From NCBI GenBank assembly GCA_935421135.1, contig OW285193.1, positions 17,780,099 to 17,844,098 of the forward strand: a stretch of 64,000 bases of DNA. Direction: 5' to 3'. The DNA is from Bugulina stolonifera (Eukaryota > Bryozoa > Gymnolaemata > Cheilostomatida > Bugulidae). Below are positions 28,801 to 40,047 of the stretch, in pieces. A model generated the notes under the pieces. The model had not been told where the DNA came from. It ran no database searches and saw only the letters and a list, made by a program, of their open reading frames with translations. Position 1 is the stretch's first letter; the number at the start of each line of letters is the position of its first letter. The position numbers and the translations under genes were made by a program.

Positions 28801-30614
28801 AGTTTACTCCAACAAACTGAGATGTTCAGATAGATTCCCTTCAGCATTAATCTTCTAGGAGGAGTATTTCGTTAATAGCTGCAATAGAAACACTATTGAT
28901 TAGGCACTGTAAAGCAAACTATGTATAGCAAACTTCAACAAGAGAGTTATCTTCTTTATCTAGTCGCGAATGATTCCTAACTTTATTATCTAATTACTAA
29001 AGTAAATTCACAAAACCCTCAGTTGTAAAAAATTTTTTTTGATTGTTCCTTGTAGCGGAGCTTTCCCTTTCCATATTAGACCAACTATTTGCATTGTTAC
29101 AATTCTTGCAGTAATCAAAAGAGAATGTGCTACATGTCTACCATGTCTCAATGGTGCATATCTAATGGATGTGGTATAATAATCTTATCCATCTTTTGTT
29201 CTACAAGAATACTAAAACTTTTCTCTCTTGCATCGTTCTTCTTTTCTATAAAGTCACAAAGATAGTACAGAGTTGCAAGCACAACTGCACGAATAGCAAC
29301 AAGGTGCTTTGTAAACACTGCTTGTAGCTACCCAGTGTCTGACAAAAACTTTGCTAGAACATGTTCTAATAATGGTTATGAGTTGGATGAAAATGGCTGC
29401 CAAACCTGCAAATGCGAATGTAAAATATAATATTACTAGCTCTATGCTACTGATGAAATACAATGTTCTAACTTATTCTTTATTTATTCACATAAGGATG
29501 ATGTATTCACTGGCAAAAACTAAATGTGTAAAGAGTCTATTAATAGCAAAGTATACACATAAAATAATGTGTTGTTAGTTGTTCAATTGTCCTATTTTAC
29601 AATTACTGTTACATATATTTGGCATATCATGTGGATAAATGGAGAAGAAAACTTCTAATGCTTGAATTTATTTTTGTGGAGGACCAAGTCTATCTATCTA
29701 GAACGTTGTACTTTTTGGCCATAGCCAGGGTTCTTCAATGAAATACCAGATAGAGTAGTTGCCTTCTCTATCTATATATGGTGGCACCCCTTAGCCCCTA
29801 ACCCAATTGCCCCAACCACAAGCAAGGATCTAAGGCTACATTAGACTGTGCAATGTTACACCTAAAGGGAACATCTCCACTTTTGCACTTACATGCAATT
29901 TGATAAATGATATTCTTGGACACCTACATGTACAGTGTACAGACACCTACATGTACAGTGTACAGACCCCTACATGTACAGTGTACAGACACCTACATGT
30001 ACAGTGTACAGACACCTACATGTACAGTGTACAGACACCTACATGTACAGTGTACAGACACCTACATGTACAAAGCAGTTGTTTTAAGACTATTTGATGT
30101 TACAGTTCTAAAGAGCAAGTCTGGTAGATGCCCATGGATCAGGCTATCTTCATTGAAAAGTGATGAGTGTAATGAAGGATGTGGATACGACTCTGAATGT
30201 CCCGGCAACAAGAAGTGCTGTGGTGGTTGTCCGAGATCGTGTGTAAAACCTGCTAAAGTTGGAAAAAAGAAAGCACCAAAGAATAAACCAGGTGAATGTC
30301 CCAAGGTGGAGGGAACTGCTTTTGATGGACCAGATGTATCTGTGGAAGAGTGCCAGTTTGACAGGGATTGCGAGAAAAACAAAAAATGTTGTCAAGTTAG
30401 GATGCATTCACAACTGTGCTTATCACCAAAAAGCAAGAACAGCAAAAATGGCAACAAGAGCAACAACAACAAAAAGAATAATAAGAAGAATAACAAGAAA
30501 AACGACAACAAGAAAAACAAGAAAAACGACAACAAGAAAAACAAGAAAGGCGACAACAAAAAAGACAAGAACAAGAACAAGAACAAGAACAAGAAGAAAG
30601 GAAACTGGAGGTAG
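25848..30614 (+). CDS. Gene B: secreted Thr/Pro-repeat antistasin/WAP protein with Lys/Asn tail
   Basis: Seven exons: 25848-25911, 26067-26417, 26719-26871, 27320-27496, 28027-28227, 28701-28778, 30106-30614, giving 510 aa in frame. Exon 1 is a signal peptide (LIILFVVISTFSGLHSL). Exons 2-4 are triplicated modules: a Thr/Pro/Ser mucin-like stretch followed by an antistasin-like unit (PQITCSPCPNGPS..GCETCGCG). Exon 2 has about nine tandem copies of PTTVPSTTY. Exon 5 is a WAP domain (DEKCCGNCPKKC). Exon 6 is antistasin-like (GCQTCDCG). The last exon has one clear WAP (NKKCCGGCPRSC), a second variant WAP (KNKKCCQVRM) and a tail of about 60 residues almost only Lys, Asn and Asp. The Thr-rich stretches look like O-glycosylated linkers. 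A weak donor after 28227 could be bypassed, giving a stop at 28,238-28,240. Exon-like remnants at 29.1-29.4 kb are skipped. Likely an extracellular protease inhibitor or matrix protein (inference). Confidence 0.8.
26082..26325 (+). repeat. 27-bp coding tandem repeat
   Basis: About nine units of CCAACAACGGTTCCATCAACCACATAT (first 20: CCAACAACGGTTCCATCAAC) encode PTTVPSTTY. The nucleotide identity is nearly complete across units, which points to recent expansion or homogenisation. Confidence 0.9.
29112..29430 (+). pseudogene. Degenerate antistasin-like exon remnants in gene B
   Basis: At 29,112 a phase-1 acceptor opens a frame with ECATCLPCLNGAYLMD that reaches a stop before the usual GCETC end. 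At about 29,340-29,430 a separate fragment reads YELDENGCQTCKCEC and then stops. Both look like antistasin modules that lost a donor or broke in the middle. The gene B model skips them because exon 28701-28778 joins 30106 in phase. Confidence 0.55.
29690..29885. repeat. Copy of dispersed CCCCAACCACAAGCAAGGA repeat
   Basis: AGTTGCCTTCTCTATC followed by CCCAACCACAAGCAAGGATC and CTAAGGCTA aligns by eye with 15,750-15,835 and, reversed, with about 61,290-61,345. It is the third copy of a diverged repeat family carrying the GAGAGGACAACT-like box. Confidence 0.55.
29922..30071. repeat. 23-bp minisatellite
   Basis: Six to seven units of ACACCTACATGTACAGTGTA(CAG), ending about 35 bp before the last exon of gene B. 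The open frames across it are artefacts of the repeat. Confidence 0.9.
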
Positions 30615-30853
30615 GTTTATGTATATGTACAGGAATGAATTTACATGTATATGTTTAAAAAGTATTTCTACCTGCTAAAGATATCTTGGCCTCTCCTATG
30701 TAAGCAATTGCATTTATTTTGCTTTTATATATGAGTAATGAAAATTGGGAATACACAGCAGAATGAAATAAATAATAAGTAATAATATAAGTAATTATAT
30801 ACTTAATATAAGTAATACATAATAAGTATTTAAGTACTTAATATAAGTAATAC

Positions 30854-31650
30854 TGTAATGGTTTCTGGTATTTCGTGCGGTCGTCCTTGGACGACTACCG
30901 ACCCAAAACTGAAGTGCCTATGAGTGGTGCTAGGCCTTCTCATTACATGAAAGATCGAGCGGTCTCAGTAGCCCAATAACTACCAGAGACGACCCATCTG
31001 GTCCCAAGTCTGACCTTCAGACTATACGTTGAAAGAGAGTGATCCGACCTAGTAGGCGGTTCGCTAAGCGAATAACCTGACAAAAGGAAGTGAAAGTCTC
31101 TGTATCAAGTATAGATGTGTCTTTATTGAAAGCCAAGTGAAGACTGAGACAATGAACAGTGAAACAATGCCCTTTATATAGTATAAGGACTTCCGCCCGA
31201 CGTAGTGTCAGGAAAAGACGACATAGGGTCGTCCGGAAGTTGCACAACAACATGGCCGCCGGAAGCCCGACGGCCGACCCAAAATGGGTCGGATTATACA
31301 AAAGTTGCTTATAATGATCCAATTCATGTACAAAATGAATATCAAGTAATTCTGAGAGGTCGGGCCTCTGTACATGGGTATAAAAGGCACTAAAAGACTT
31401 AGCAATTATCATACAAGTATATACATTAGTATGTAGTTAAGTAGAGTGAGTATAAACACATAGATACACGTATATAGACAATAAATGAATGGTTTAGACA
31501 TGCAATGCAGTTGAGTATAAGCATACGAACAGTTAGTTACGAGAGTATAAGTGTTAGCTGAGTAGCGCTGTGACAACTACTAGGCACTTAGGGTGCTGCA
31601 GGGTTTATTCCGGTAGCTGGAATCGTATACAAATGTCCTGTACCATCACA
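30854..31650 (-). mobile_element. Solo LTR, copy 1
   Basis: The minus-strand solo LTR is bounded by TG...CA with inverted ends TGTAATGG / CCATCACA and flanked by a 4-bp direct repeat ATAC (30850-30853 and 31651-31654). Read on the minus strand it has a TATATAAAGG box and then AATAAA, the order expected for U3-R. It shares its central 450 bp with 39,175 and 44,645, but its U3 side (about 31,420-31,650) is different. No internal retrotransposon region is present. Confidence 0.85.
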
Positions 31651-31654
31651 ATAC

Positions 31655-32894
31655 GACTAATAAGTAAATAATATATCCTATTTTGATCTACTCTCTTTTC
31701 CTAGGTGGATGAGGTTGACCCAAGTACAGTTGGGTGTTTATCTTTATCTATCGATTATAAATTGATTCATTTGGGAGAGGACAACTTCAAATTGTGATTA
31801 TTGGTTTAGGGATGCACAGATAGCTCACAAGCTCACTTTTGCCTAATAGTAGAGTACTGCACATGAACTGGTCATAATGTACACTACATACTGTGCTGTA
31901 TCCACTGAGATAACTCTATGACTGCATCATTACTGCAGTACTGAGTACATATTCATGGGCCACTAAACTACAGTGATGAGCCACCTGGTGCAAGAGATAC
32001 TCACATATCACTCAGCATAGTATCACAGTGACTCTGCCTGCTATATCCACTACAGCGTAAAAATTAATTTAGGAACTATTGAATGGCACCACACATTAGC
32101 ATTATGTATAATATGTATTATTGACTGGCTACAATGCATAGGCCTAGTCACACATTTCAGTACTGGACTTATTTCTGTTACAGGAAAGACTAGAGAGCTG
32201 ATTGGAGGAAACTTTGAAGTGTTGTGTGACTGAAATATTTTAATTTAAATCCAAGGGTGTACTTTTTAATACTTATAATGTTATACATGCATTACACACG
32301 AACTGAGGCACAGAGAGAGGACAACTTCTAAGTTATAACCTCATGCTATACAGTGAGTGACCCTGGTTTTATGTGATGGAATGGGAAAGGTAAACTATCA
32401 ACTCAGTTTAGTACAGTGCATGTGGCCATTTATTCGTGCTATGCTCTATAATACATCCCCCTAACTACTTCACATAATGCGCTATCTACATGTACATACT
32501 TTACATGATGTACCATTATATTATATAATACTATTACAAATGATGGTATACTAATTCAATCCAAAACCCAGATAAATTATACTATATAATACAACATGTA
32601 TTTCAATTACTGAATTATGTCATCCATGAGTAGATAATTCTCCCATCATTCTGGGGTTGTTCAAATAAATTTGACATTTCATCAACATTATAGGAATGTG
32701 GTTCATGTATTATTTTCCACTTATTTCAACGATGGGTATCTATTGCTCAACATTAAAATCATTAATCCCAGCTAAAATTTTCTACTATACAGGATTAAAG
32801 ATAATCTCAGAACATATCTGTTATATTAAATGTAGCCATTATAGACAAGACTGAGTTAACAGTTAGTATAACTAGACAGGAGGAACCATCTAGA
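31655..32894. other. Intergenic upstream of gene C
   Basis: AT-rich with no coding exon. Two exact copies of the GAGAGGACAACT box lie at about 31,775 and 32,315, both on the + strand. Confidence 0.5.
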
Positions 32895-33774
32895 ATGTAC
32901 TGTAAGCATTTATTGACATGTTTAGCAGTTTTCTTTGTTCTGTATTTTGAGATAGAAGCAAGTAAAGGTAAGTATCATATAAAATTAACTACTGGCAGTT
33001 CTGATACTTCATCCACTGCATACAAATACATGTACATCTACTACTACAGCTAAGGTGTATTCTGAATAGGCCTACAAGTATTGGTAGAATGGGTTGCACA
33101 TGAACTAACAATGTGGGTTCCTATACCTCTCTAGGCATTACAAGTCATCATATGCACCACTGTTTTAGTCATGCTTGGATTACTCTACTACAGGTAAAAG
33201 AGGTATCTGCCCGAGGCCCAAACCAGGTAGTATTGGACCGTGTGTGGTGAGATGCACAAATGACAATTCTTGCCCAGGAAGACAGAAGTGCTGTGGAGGC
33301 TGTCCAAAAGAGTGTACAACTCCCTCCAGAGTTAAGACTAGGTCTCGGTTAGTCTACATTATAATATACTAAGATGAAGCCTGGTGTTTGTATGCTTTTT
33401 TGCTGTTGGCCACTGGCCAGCCATTCTTTTTAAATTATATTGTACTTGCAATATATATGAGATGTTGAATGTCTAAAAAATAATTCTATAATCGCCAGCT
33501 TCAGGTCTTGCAACTTGTATCTCAGCTGTTAGATTCCGAGATTGCATTAGATATATTCATTAATTGCAATCACAGTTGTAGGCAATGTTGAGAAAACTCA
33601 TTATTTTTGTTCCTCGATACCAGATGCCCTAAGAGGTTGTCTCCACCTAGAACATGCCCAACAATGCTAAAAGCTGGCCGGTGTTCCAAGACCTCTGACT
33701 GTAAGGGAAGAAAAGTCTGCTGTGGATCAGCACCAGGCTGCCCTGGTAAATGTGTTAAACCCAGGAGGAGATAA
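32895..33774 (+). CDS. Gene C: small secreted two-WAP protein
   Basis: Three exons: 32895-32967, 33194-33341, 33624-33774, giving 123 aa. Exon 1 is a signal peptide ([17 protein letters not shown]). Exon 2 is a WAP domain ([13 protein letters not shown]). Exon 3 is a second WAP domain ([16 protein letters not shown]) with a short basic end (KPRRR). It is essentially the terminal WAP pair of genes A and E with the antistasin modules missing, and a phase-2 intron separates the two WAP domains. Small two-WAP proteins in other animals include protease inhibitors and antibacterial peptides, but which applies here is unknown. Confidence 0.85.
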
Positions 33775-34845
33775 CTGGTGTTACATGTATATTACGTGGT
33801 GTCTGAACTAATATACATGTAAATGTATTTGTGATACATTGTTCCATCTTGACATGCAATACTCAGATCTGTGTTCTGAAGAAGTTTGGGTGCATAAGTT
33901 TTATTTTTACCACCAAGTAATGTTGAAATTTATATAACGTAATACTATATTAAATTAATTGTTCTTTTTGTTAGCACTTAGACACAATTAGAGTTAGGAT
34001 GGTGTTCTAAACTAAACTGTTTGTATAGTTTGTACATATTATACAAACTATACATACTATACAAACTATACAAACATGCAGATGGTTACATTTAATTAAT
34101 ATAACTACAAAGTCATGTTCAGTGTTGATAATAATAATTTAAAGACTATGTGCTATGTAAATGAAATAAAGGAAGAATAGATTTAGAAATTATACACAGA
34201 ATACTGTCCTTGTATTCATGTTTGATTGCTTAGGTTATGTCATCATTTTGTCTCTAGGCTACAGATAAACTCCCAAGATCGTTGCTCAACCTAGGTTGAG
34301 AAGGCTACCTTGCTCATCGGCACCCCCTCCCCCCCCCCCCCAGTTTTACTCACAAAAATAAAGATTTAGTGTTTGACTCAGGCCAGTGATTTCATGACAC
34401 TTGTACAGGAAGTGGCTTGGAAAGTTCTTGAGCAAATTGGACTGTGACAGAAAGTTAGGTAATTGTCATGTGAACTGCAGAAGACCCTCTGTGTTGTTAT
34501 TTACATGTGGATTCTATTTCATTTAAACAAACTAAAATCAGACTCATGGATAGAGTAATTATTTTGCAGTAGTAAGAAAGTGAGGCAACTGTTCATGGAC
34601 TAAGCTTTAAGTTGAGTCCTAACTACTTATAAGGTGAGGAAATGAGAAACCGCTAATTGTTCGTACGCATGATTAACCGTCATGGAGTTAACCATATTAT
34701 AATATTATATACAGTAGTGAACCATAGTGGAATCAACAGTCAGCAACCACTAACCAGTGAGTGAAGTACGTAGAGTAGAGTCAAAGTAGAATATCCCACA
34801 GAGTGAGCTTCCAGAGACTGCAAGTGGTAGACAGAAGTTGTAGAG
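33775..34845. other. Intergenic between genes C and D
   Basis: Near 34,020-34,075 there is a short cluster of TATACAAACTATACAAAC direct and inverted repeats. A C homopolymer of about 14 lies at 34,327-34,341. AATAAA at 34,166 could serve gene C. No coding exon was seen. Confidence 0.5.
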
Positions 34846-37379
34846 ATGAGTTCTGGAACAACTTTGTTTCTGGCGGTGATTGTCAGTTGCTGCTGCAGCA
34901 TTGTTTGGGGCCAGTTTAGTAAGTGGTGTTATGCTTCTTAGTACTATCTATCAGTGAATGCATGTATGCGTTTGTGCTTCACTGGCGCTGCTGTATTGTA
35001 TAAGTATGTACTTTATTGGCGCTGCTGTAGTGAGTAGTGTATGAGCTTGGTACATGCATTCATATATAGGATTTAAAGTTTTTAGTGTTTAAAGTAGTCT
35101 GAATTCTGTACGTGCATTTTGGCGACTGTGGCAAATGTATCTCTGCTCTACTACTAAAATCATTACGTAAGTTACTCATTATTCTGTAGATAATTTAGGC
35201 TCTATTTTGATTCTCTTTTCGGTGCAGTTCCCCCACAGACCAATCCGTCTTGCCCCGCATTGTCTTGTCCAGTGGATTGTACAAAAACTGCAGGAAAATG
35301 GGGTTGGGACAGTGACAATAATTGTAACACATGCAGCTGCCGTATGTATATAATACTACATGTATATCTAGTGCAATAACAAGACATAATAGCCATTTGA
35401 AGACAGTACACGTTACCTAAACCTGTTGCAGTATGAAACATTACATAGTATGTATTACTACATGATACACCCACTTTTGGTGGCCGAGTGGTCTAACGCT
35501 AGTCACTCTGGTCTTGCAGCAATGACGCAAGTTATCTGCAAGGACGTGGGTTCGAGTCCCACCAATGACCTGGAGGTTTTTGTCCCGAAGAAGGTTTTCC
35601 CTCTGCGCCATATCGAACTAATAATAATATCCAGCTCTAGGAGCCGTGGTGGCCCCTCGACTAGCTCTGCTATTGGGCAGCCACGATAAAGAATTGTGTT
35701 TGGCGCCACAGATATTATTATTATTACTTTTAAGATATGACATTCTGTCAATTCAATATTGCATTATTACTATTTAATATTGACTGAGATCTACTAGTTT
35801 TATAACAATACATTTCCAGGATGTTCAAGGGCAATCAGGTGTGGAACGGGCTGTTCCAAGGGATCTGTCCACAGAACAAATAGATTTGGCTGCCAGATAT
35901 CATGCAGTTGTGGTAAGTTTCCGTGTTTAGTATGAAGCAATGGGATAGGCTAAATACACTAGTCATCAACACGAGGTGTCTTCGCGACCTCTTGGACGGA
36001 CCCGGGTCGCAAATGAAAATTACAAGATGGCCGTCTGACCAAGGCCAGAAGGGCCATTGGCTTAGGATTTTGCTTGGCCAGACAAAACCATCCCTAGCTC
36101 ATCAGCACACTTGATTTCTTCGCGCGAAAACGAGGATTTTGCTTTTGGCCCAGGCCGGTGTTTTCGCGACCCTGTGACAGATGTGTGCCGGAAAATATTT
36201 TCGTCAATCGGCCTGGGTCTGAAGTTTCGGTCGCGAAGACATCTACGACTGCGCAAATCTGTGCTGAGCCAGTGTGCTTGATTGCTTTATCTTTTCATCC
36301 AATCTCATGTACCCACATTATATACATGTACATATAACATGGCTTGCCGCCATACCCCACTGGTACCACTCTCCTATTTATCATCATCACATAACTATAT
36401 GTTTATTGTATCTTATATTTATTTGGGTGCCTCTCAATTTATAGTTAAAAGTAACAGAAAGGGAAGCTGTCCCATATTAAAAGATCCTGTGCAACTTTGT
36501 CTTCGTCCTGGTGTGCATCAATGCTTACAAGATTTCCATTGTCCGGGTAGAAAGAAATGCTGTGGTTGTCCAGCGAGTTGTCACTCTCCAGTAAGCGGAT
36601 CCAACAGTAGAAAGTTAGTAACCTCTTATCTTGCTTACTTCCAATCTTGCGTTTTCTACCTTTTATTTTACACAAATAGGCAGGGCTGTTGCTCTGAGAA
36701 TTAAACCACGTACAAGTAAAGTCTACACTGAGAGGTGCACGTACGAGTACAAATAAGTTTTTCACACTTTGAGCAAGTACAATTAGAGTACAAGTAGAAA
36801 TAATCCAGTACAAGTAGGAGTACGCGACTAGTACAGTTGTAATTACAAAAATTAGTGCTGTAAAAATGTATGACATTTACAATAATATCACATGTAGATA
36901 ATTCACTACTGCACTCGGCTTTGCTGTGGGTTTAATTTCAGCTTAGGTAACATTTATAAATTGGTGCCCTCTCTGCCCTTATGACAAAATCTATTAGTGA
37001 TTCCGAGAAATACTTACAAGCAAGCATAAGTACAAGCAAGTACTATTGTTTGCAAATAAGTACAAGTAAAAGTATATTTTTAAACATGTGAATACAAAGA
37101 AGTATTTAGTATTTTCAAAATAGAGTACAACAGCTCTGCAAAGAGACTTGATTTTGATTCTAGTAGAATATTATTGACTCAAGGATTGTCTGCTCCTGAA
37201 TTGTTTATGGTATCCTTGTTAGATGCCCCCGAGGGTTCCGGGGGTTCAGACGATGCATTTCTAGTACTAGGAAGATGCGAGGTAAGTGTAGCAGAAACTC
37301 TGACTGCAGCAAGGAAAAGGTTTGCTGTGGTGCAACAAAGCTTTGTCTTGGGAAGTGCCTGAAGAGAAGGAGAGGATAA
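34846..37379 (+). CDS. Gene D: secreted antistasin-like / two-WAP protein
   Basis: Five exons: 34846-34918, 35228-35341, 35820-35912, 36445-36613, 37223-37379, giving 201 aa in frame. The signal peptide is FLAVIVSCCCSIVWG. Exon 2 is a cysteine module (CPALSCPVDC..CNTCSC) and exon 3 is antistasin-like (FGCQISCSCG). Exon 4 is a WAP domain (GRKKCCGCPASC). Exon 5 is a second WAP domain (CSKEKVCCGATKLC) and a basic tail before TAA. The intron between the WAP exons is phase 2 at the same place as in gene C, while the earlier introns are phase 1. Exon 5 is easily missed because the long open frame over it is in another reading frame. The donor after 36613 (GTTAGT) is inferred from phase. Confidence 0.8.
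35471..35728 (+). mobile_element. tRNA-derived SINE
   Basis: A-box TGGCCGAGTGG at 35,481 and B-box GGTTCGAGTCC at 35,549 have tRNA-like (Leu/Ser-type) spacing, and the T arm GTGGG/CCCAC pairs. The acceptor stem does not pair, so this is not a working tRNA. A unique body of about 150 bp follows and ends in (ATT)n at about 35,715-35,728, typical of a SINE. It lies in intron 2 of gene D. Confidence 0.8.
35976..36242. mobile_element. CpG-rich foldback element
   Basis: The ends TGTCTTCGCGACC and reverse GGTCGCGAAGACA bound about 265 bp that are far richer in G+C and CpG than the surroundings (TTCGCGCGAAAAC, CGGCCTGGGTC). There is no open frame of note. It lies in intron 3 of gene D and is probably a non-autonomous DNA element. 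Confidence 0.65.
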
Positions 37380-38093
37380 CTCTACGGTGTGTTATTATAG
37401 ATGTAGTAGTATTCCATTATTACTAAACTTTGAACTTTATTGCCTAGGTATAATAGGCTATTAGCCTGTAATTTATTGGGTTTTATCTTGGAATAAATGC
37501 ATTTGAAATACGAATTAAAACTTAGATAGTAATTAATGTATAAATTCATGCTCAATTAGTAGTCCATGGAAAGTACCATTGCGTGTTTCATTGGCAATTA
37601 ATTCTGCAATGAAATGGAACAAATGTTATCATTCATTAAATCGTGGGTTGCAAATTGTGGGTTACCAACCGTGGGTTACCACTTACCACCACCTCAACTG
37701 ATACAGAACATGTAGTCACAATCTGGTTCACTTTTATAATATTGTATCTCAATATAAGTCATGTAGTTATGTAATATAGTGAGGTAATGTAATGTGTTAT
37801 TCATAGTAAGATTTCAAATATTTTTTCTATCTTAACATGTTTTTCTTGCAAGGAAAAATATTACTATAATATAAGAATGCATGCAAAATTGTAGATCATC
37901 AAATTCTATAGCTACATGTGTGAGATCATACAGCATAAGATAAAAGTAGTCAGCATATCTCAATGTAGATTTTGTTGGTTTTTCATCTCATTGTAGCAAG
38001 TTAAGTTTGCTAAGCACCCATTGCTACATTATAACAGTGACAGTGACTACAGCAGCAACAACAACTACAGCAGTCTTATTATTGTGTCCTGTG
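37380..38093. other. Intergenic downstream of gene D
   Basis: AT-rich 3' flank of gene D. AATAAA at about 37,492 is a candidate polyadenylation signal. No exon was seen. Confidence 0.45.
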
Positions 38094-38234
38094 CAGGCTT
38101 GCCAAGTTCGACTGATGAAAATTAGGGAGATTCAGCATTTGGGTGGGGGTGTCCATTTTGGGTGGGGTGGGGTACAAAATTTGAGTTGAAAATCAGGGAG
38201 TCTCCTGCGGAATCAGGGAGACTTGGTAAGCCTG
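38094..38234. mobile_element. hAT-like MITE with perfect 8-bp target duplication
   Basis: The 141-bp element has terminal inverted repeats CAGGCTTGCCAAGT / reverse of ACTTGGTAAGCCTG. It is flanked on both sides by the identical 8-mer GTCCTGTG (38086-38093, 38235-38242), which is the target-site size of hAT transposons. Confidence 0.88.
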
Positions 38235-38242
38235 GTCCTGTG

Positions 38243-39170
38243 TCAAGTCATACCACATTAATAGAGAGTAGCACTAGACTCATTGTAGGTGTTTATGATT
38301 TTATTTCTAATAATCTTTAGACACTAGTCCTAGTGTCACCTTCAGAGGAAAATAAGAGATAGAAAACCTAAGAAACTACACTCTTATATACAGGATTATG
38401 TATATAACTTGAGCTTCAAAGAGTAGCAATACTCTAACCCTAGCCGTAGGTGCTGCTCCTGCTGTTCTACTCTAGCTATAGGAGTCGTGCTCACTTGACC
38501 TGGTCTTGCATGACTAACCTCGATGGTTTCCCAATATGTACTGTACTGCTTGGTTGGATTCAACCCTTGGCCTTTGCTTGGTCAGCTGGTCCCGAGTCGA
38601 CCCTCCCTTGTTACTCTAGCACTGTTGTACTGCTGAGTCTCAGCTGTCCAGGTGAACACAGCATACTTCTACTACAGAGATATACATATACATAGCTGTT
38701 GGCTATGTTACTACCATACAAATGTGTTCACTGCTATGTAAATATGGATGTGGTTTAAGCACAGTATGTTTGAGTAATCAGCTTAGTAGTAGAAGAAGGA
38801 TTTCCTCTAACCACATAACACTTGCTTCCTAAATTTCTGACCAATCAGAGCAGATAAAAATTCAAAATTATAGCTTGCATGAATAATTATTTTCAAATAG
38901 AGACTAACAGCTCACTTCCACAAATTTGAGTGTTTCCTCCATTGCTTGAGGATCTATTAGGTTGTTAGAACTCTGGGCATTTCGTTATTATACTTGTATG
39001 CAGAACTAGAAGGGCATACAATTATTCAAAAGCAGCTATTAACTAAGGTGTATATTATCTAATGTGAATCTATCATTATGGTGAGGATGGACCATTTGAG
39101 TGAGTTGTCTTCTTTGTTTATTTTTGAGCTGCCCCTCTAACCAGCCCAGCTGTCCCAGTCACAAACACGA
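38243..39170. other. Intergenic, nothing recognised
   Basis: No coding exon, RNA gene or clear repeat was seen. The open frames here have no supporting features. Confidence 0.4.
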
Positions 39171-39174
39171 ATAT

Positions 39175-39857
39175 TGTAATGGTACGCACAGTCGTCTCTT
39201 ATCACCTGACACTCATTGTTATGTGTGCTTACATGTATATATCTGCTTGTATTCTGTACTACTTAGCTATATACAATTGTACATTCATATATGGCAATTA
39301 CTGAGTCTTTTAGTGCCTTTTATACCCATGTAAAGAGGCCCGACCTCTCAGAATCACTTGATATTCATTTTGTATATGAATTGGATAATTATAAGCAACT
39401 TTTGTATAACCCGACCCATTTTGGGTCGGCCATCGGGCTTCCGGCCGCCATGTTGTTGTGCAACTTCCGGACGACCCTACGTCATCTTTTCCCGACGCTA
39501 CGTCGGGCGGAAGCTCTTATACTTATACTATATAAAGGACACTGTTTTTACGTTTATTGTCTCAGTCTTTGCTTGGATCTCAATAAAGACACATCTATAC
39601 TTATTATACAGAGACTTTCACTTCTTTTTGTCAGGTCATTCGCATAGCGAACCGCCTACTAAGTCAGATCACTCTCTTTCTAAGTATAGTCTCCAGGCTA
39701 GACTCGGGACCAGATGGGTCGTCTCTGGTAGCACTTTGACTACTGAGACCGCTCGATCTTTCATGTAATGAGAAGGCCTAGCACCACTCATAGGCACTTC
39801 ATTTTGGGATCGGGAGTCATCCAAGGACGACCTCACAAGAAACCAAAAACCATTACA
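39175..39857 (+). mobile_element. Solo LTR, copy 2 (inverted relative to copies 1 and 3)
   Basis: The element starts TGTAATGGTACGCAC and ends AAACCATTACA. TATATAAA at 39,529-39,536 is followed by AATAAA at 39,582-39,587, so its transcription sense is +. The flanks are ATAT and ATAA, an imperfect 4-bp duplication. U3 holds ACTTCCGG (ETS-type), GCCGCCATGTTG (YY1-like) and short self-complementary GCCGAC/GTCGGC repeats. Confidence 0.85.
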
Positions 39858-39902
39858 ATAATATGTTGAAGTAGTAGTAGGAAGACTGAGTGCTCATTTG
39901 TA

Positions 39903-39966
39903 CCATGTACGCGTACGCGTACGTGTACGCGTACGTGTACGCGTACGTGTACGCGTACGTGTACGT
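39903..39966. repeat. (GTACGC/GTACGT)n microsatellite
   Basis: Perfect alternating 6-mers of GTACGC and GTACGT, a CpG-rich self-complementary tract directly beside LTR copy 2. Confidence 0.9.
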
Positions 39967-40047
39967 TTACACAGAAAAACTATTGCTAATTCAATGCTTA
40001 GCAGGACCTATATTGCGTATGATGGTTCCAGCACAACCAAAAGTTTT

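Noticed and set aside
31017..31412. 131-codon minus-strand open frame, with related frames at 39,291-39,768 and 44,808-45,041
   Set aside because: It lies wholly inside the solo LTRs and is shared only because the LTRs are copies. It crosses the TATA and AATAAA region and shows no retroviral domain.
35471..35560. Functional tRNA gene
   Set aside because: The A and B boxes and T arm are good, but the acceptor stem does not pair and the sequence continues into a SINE body with an ATT tail.
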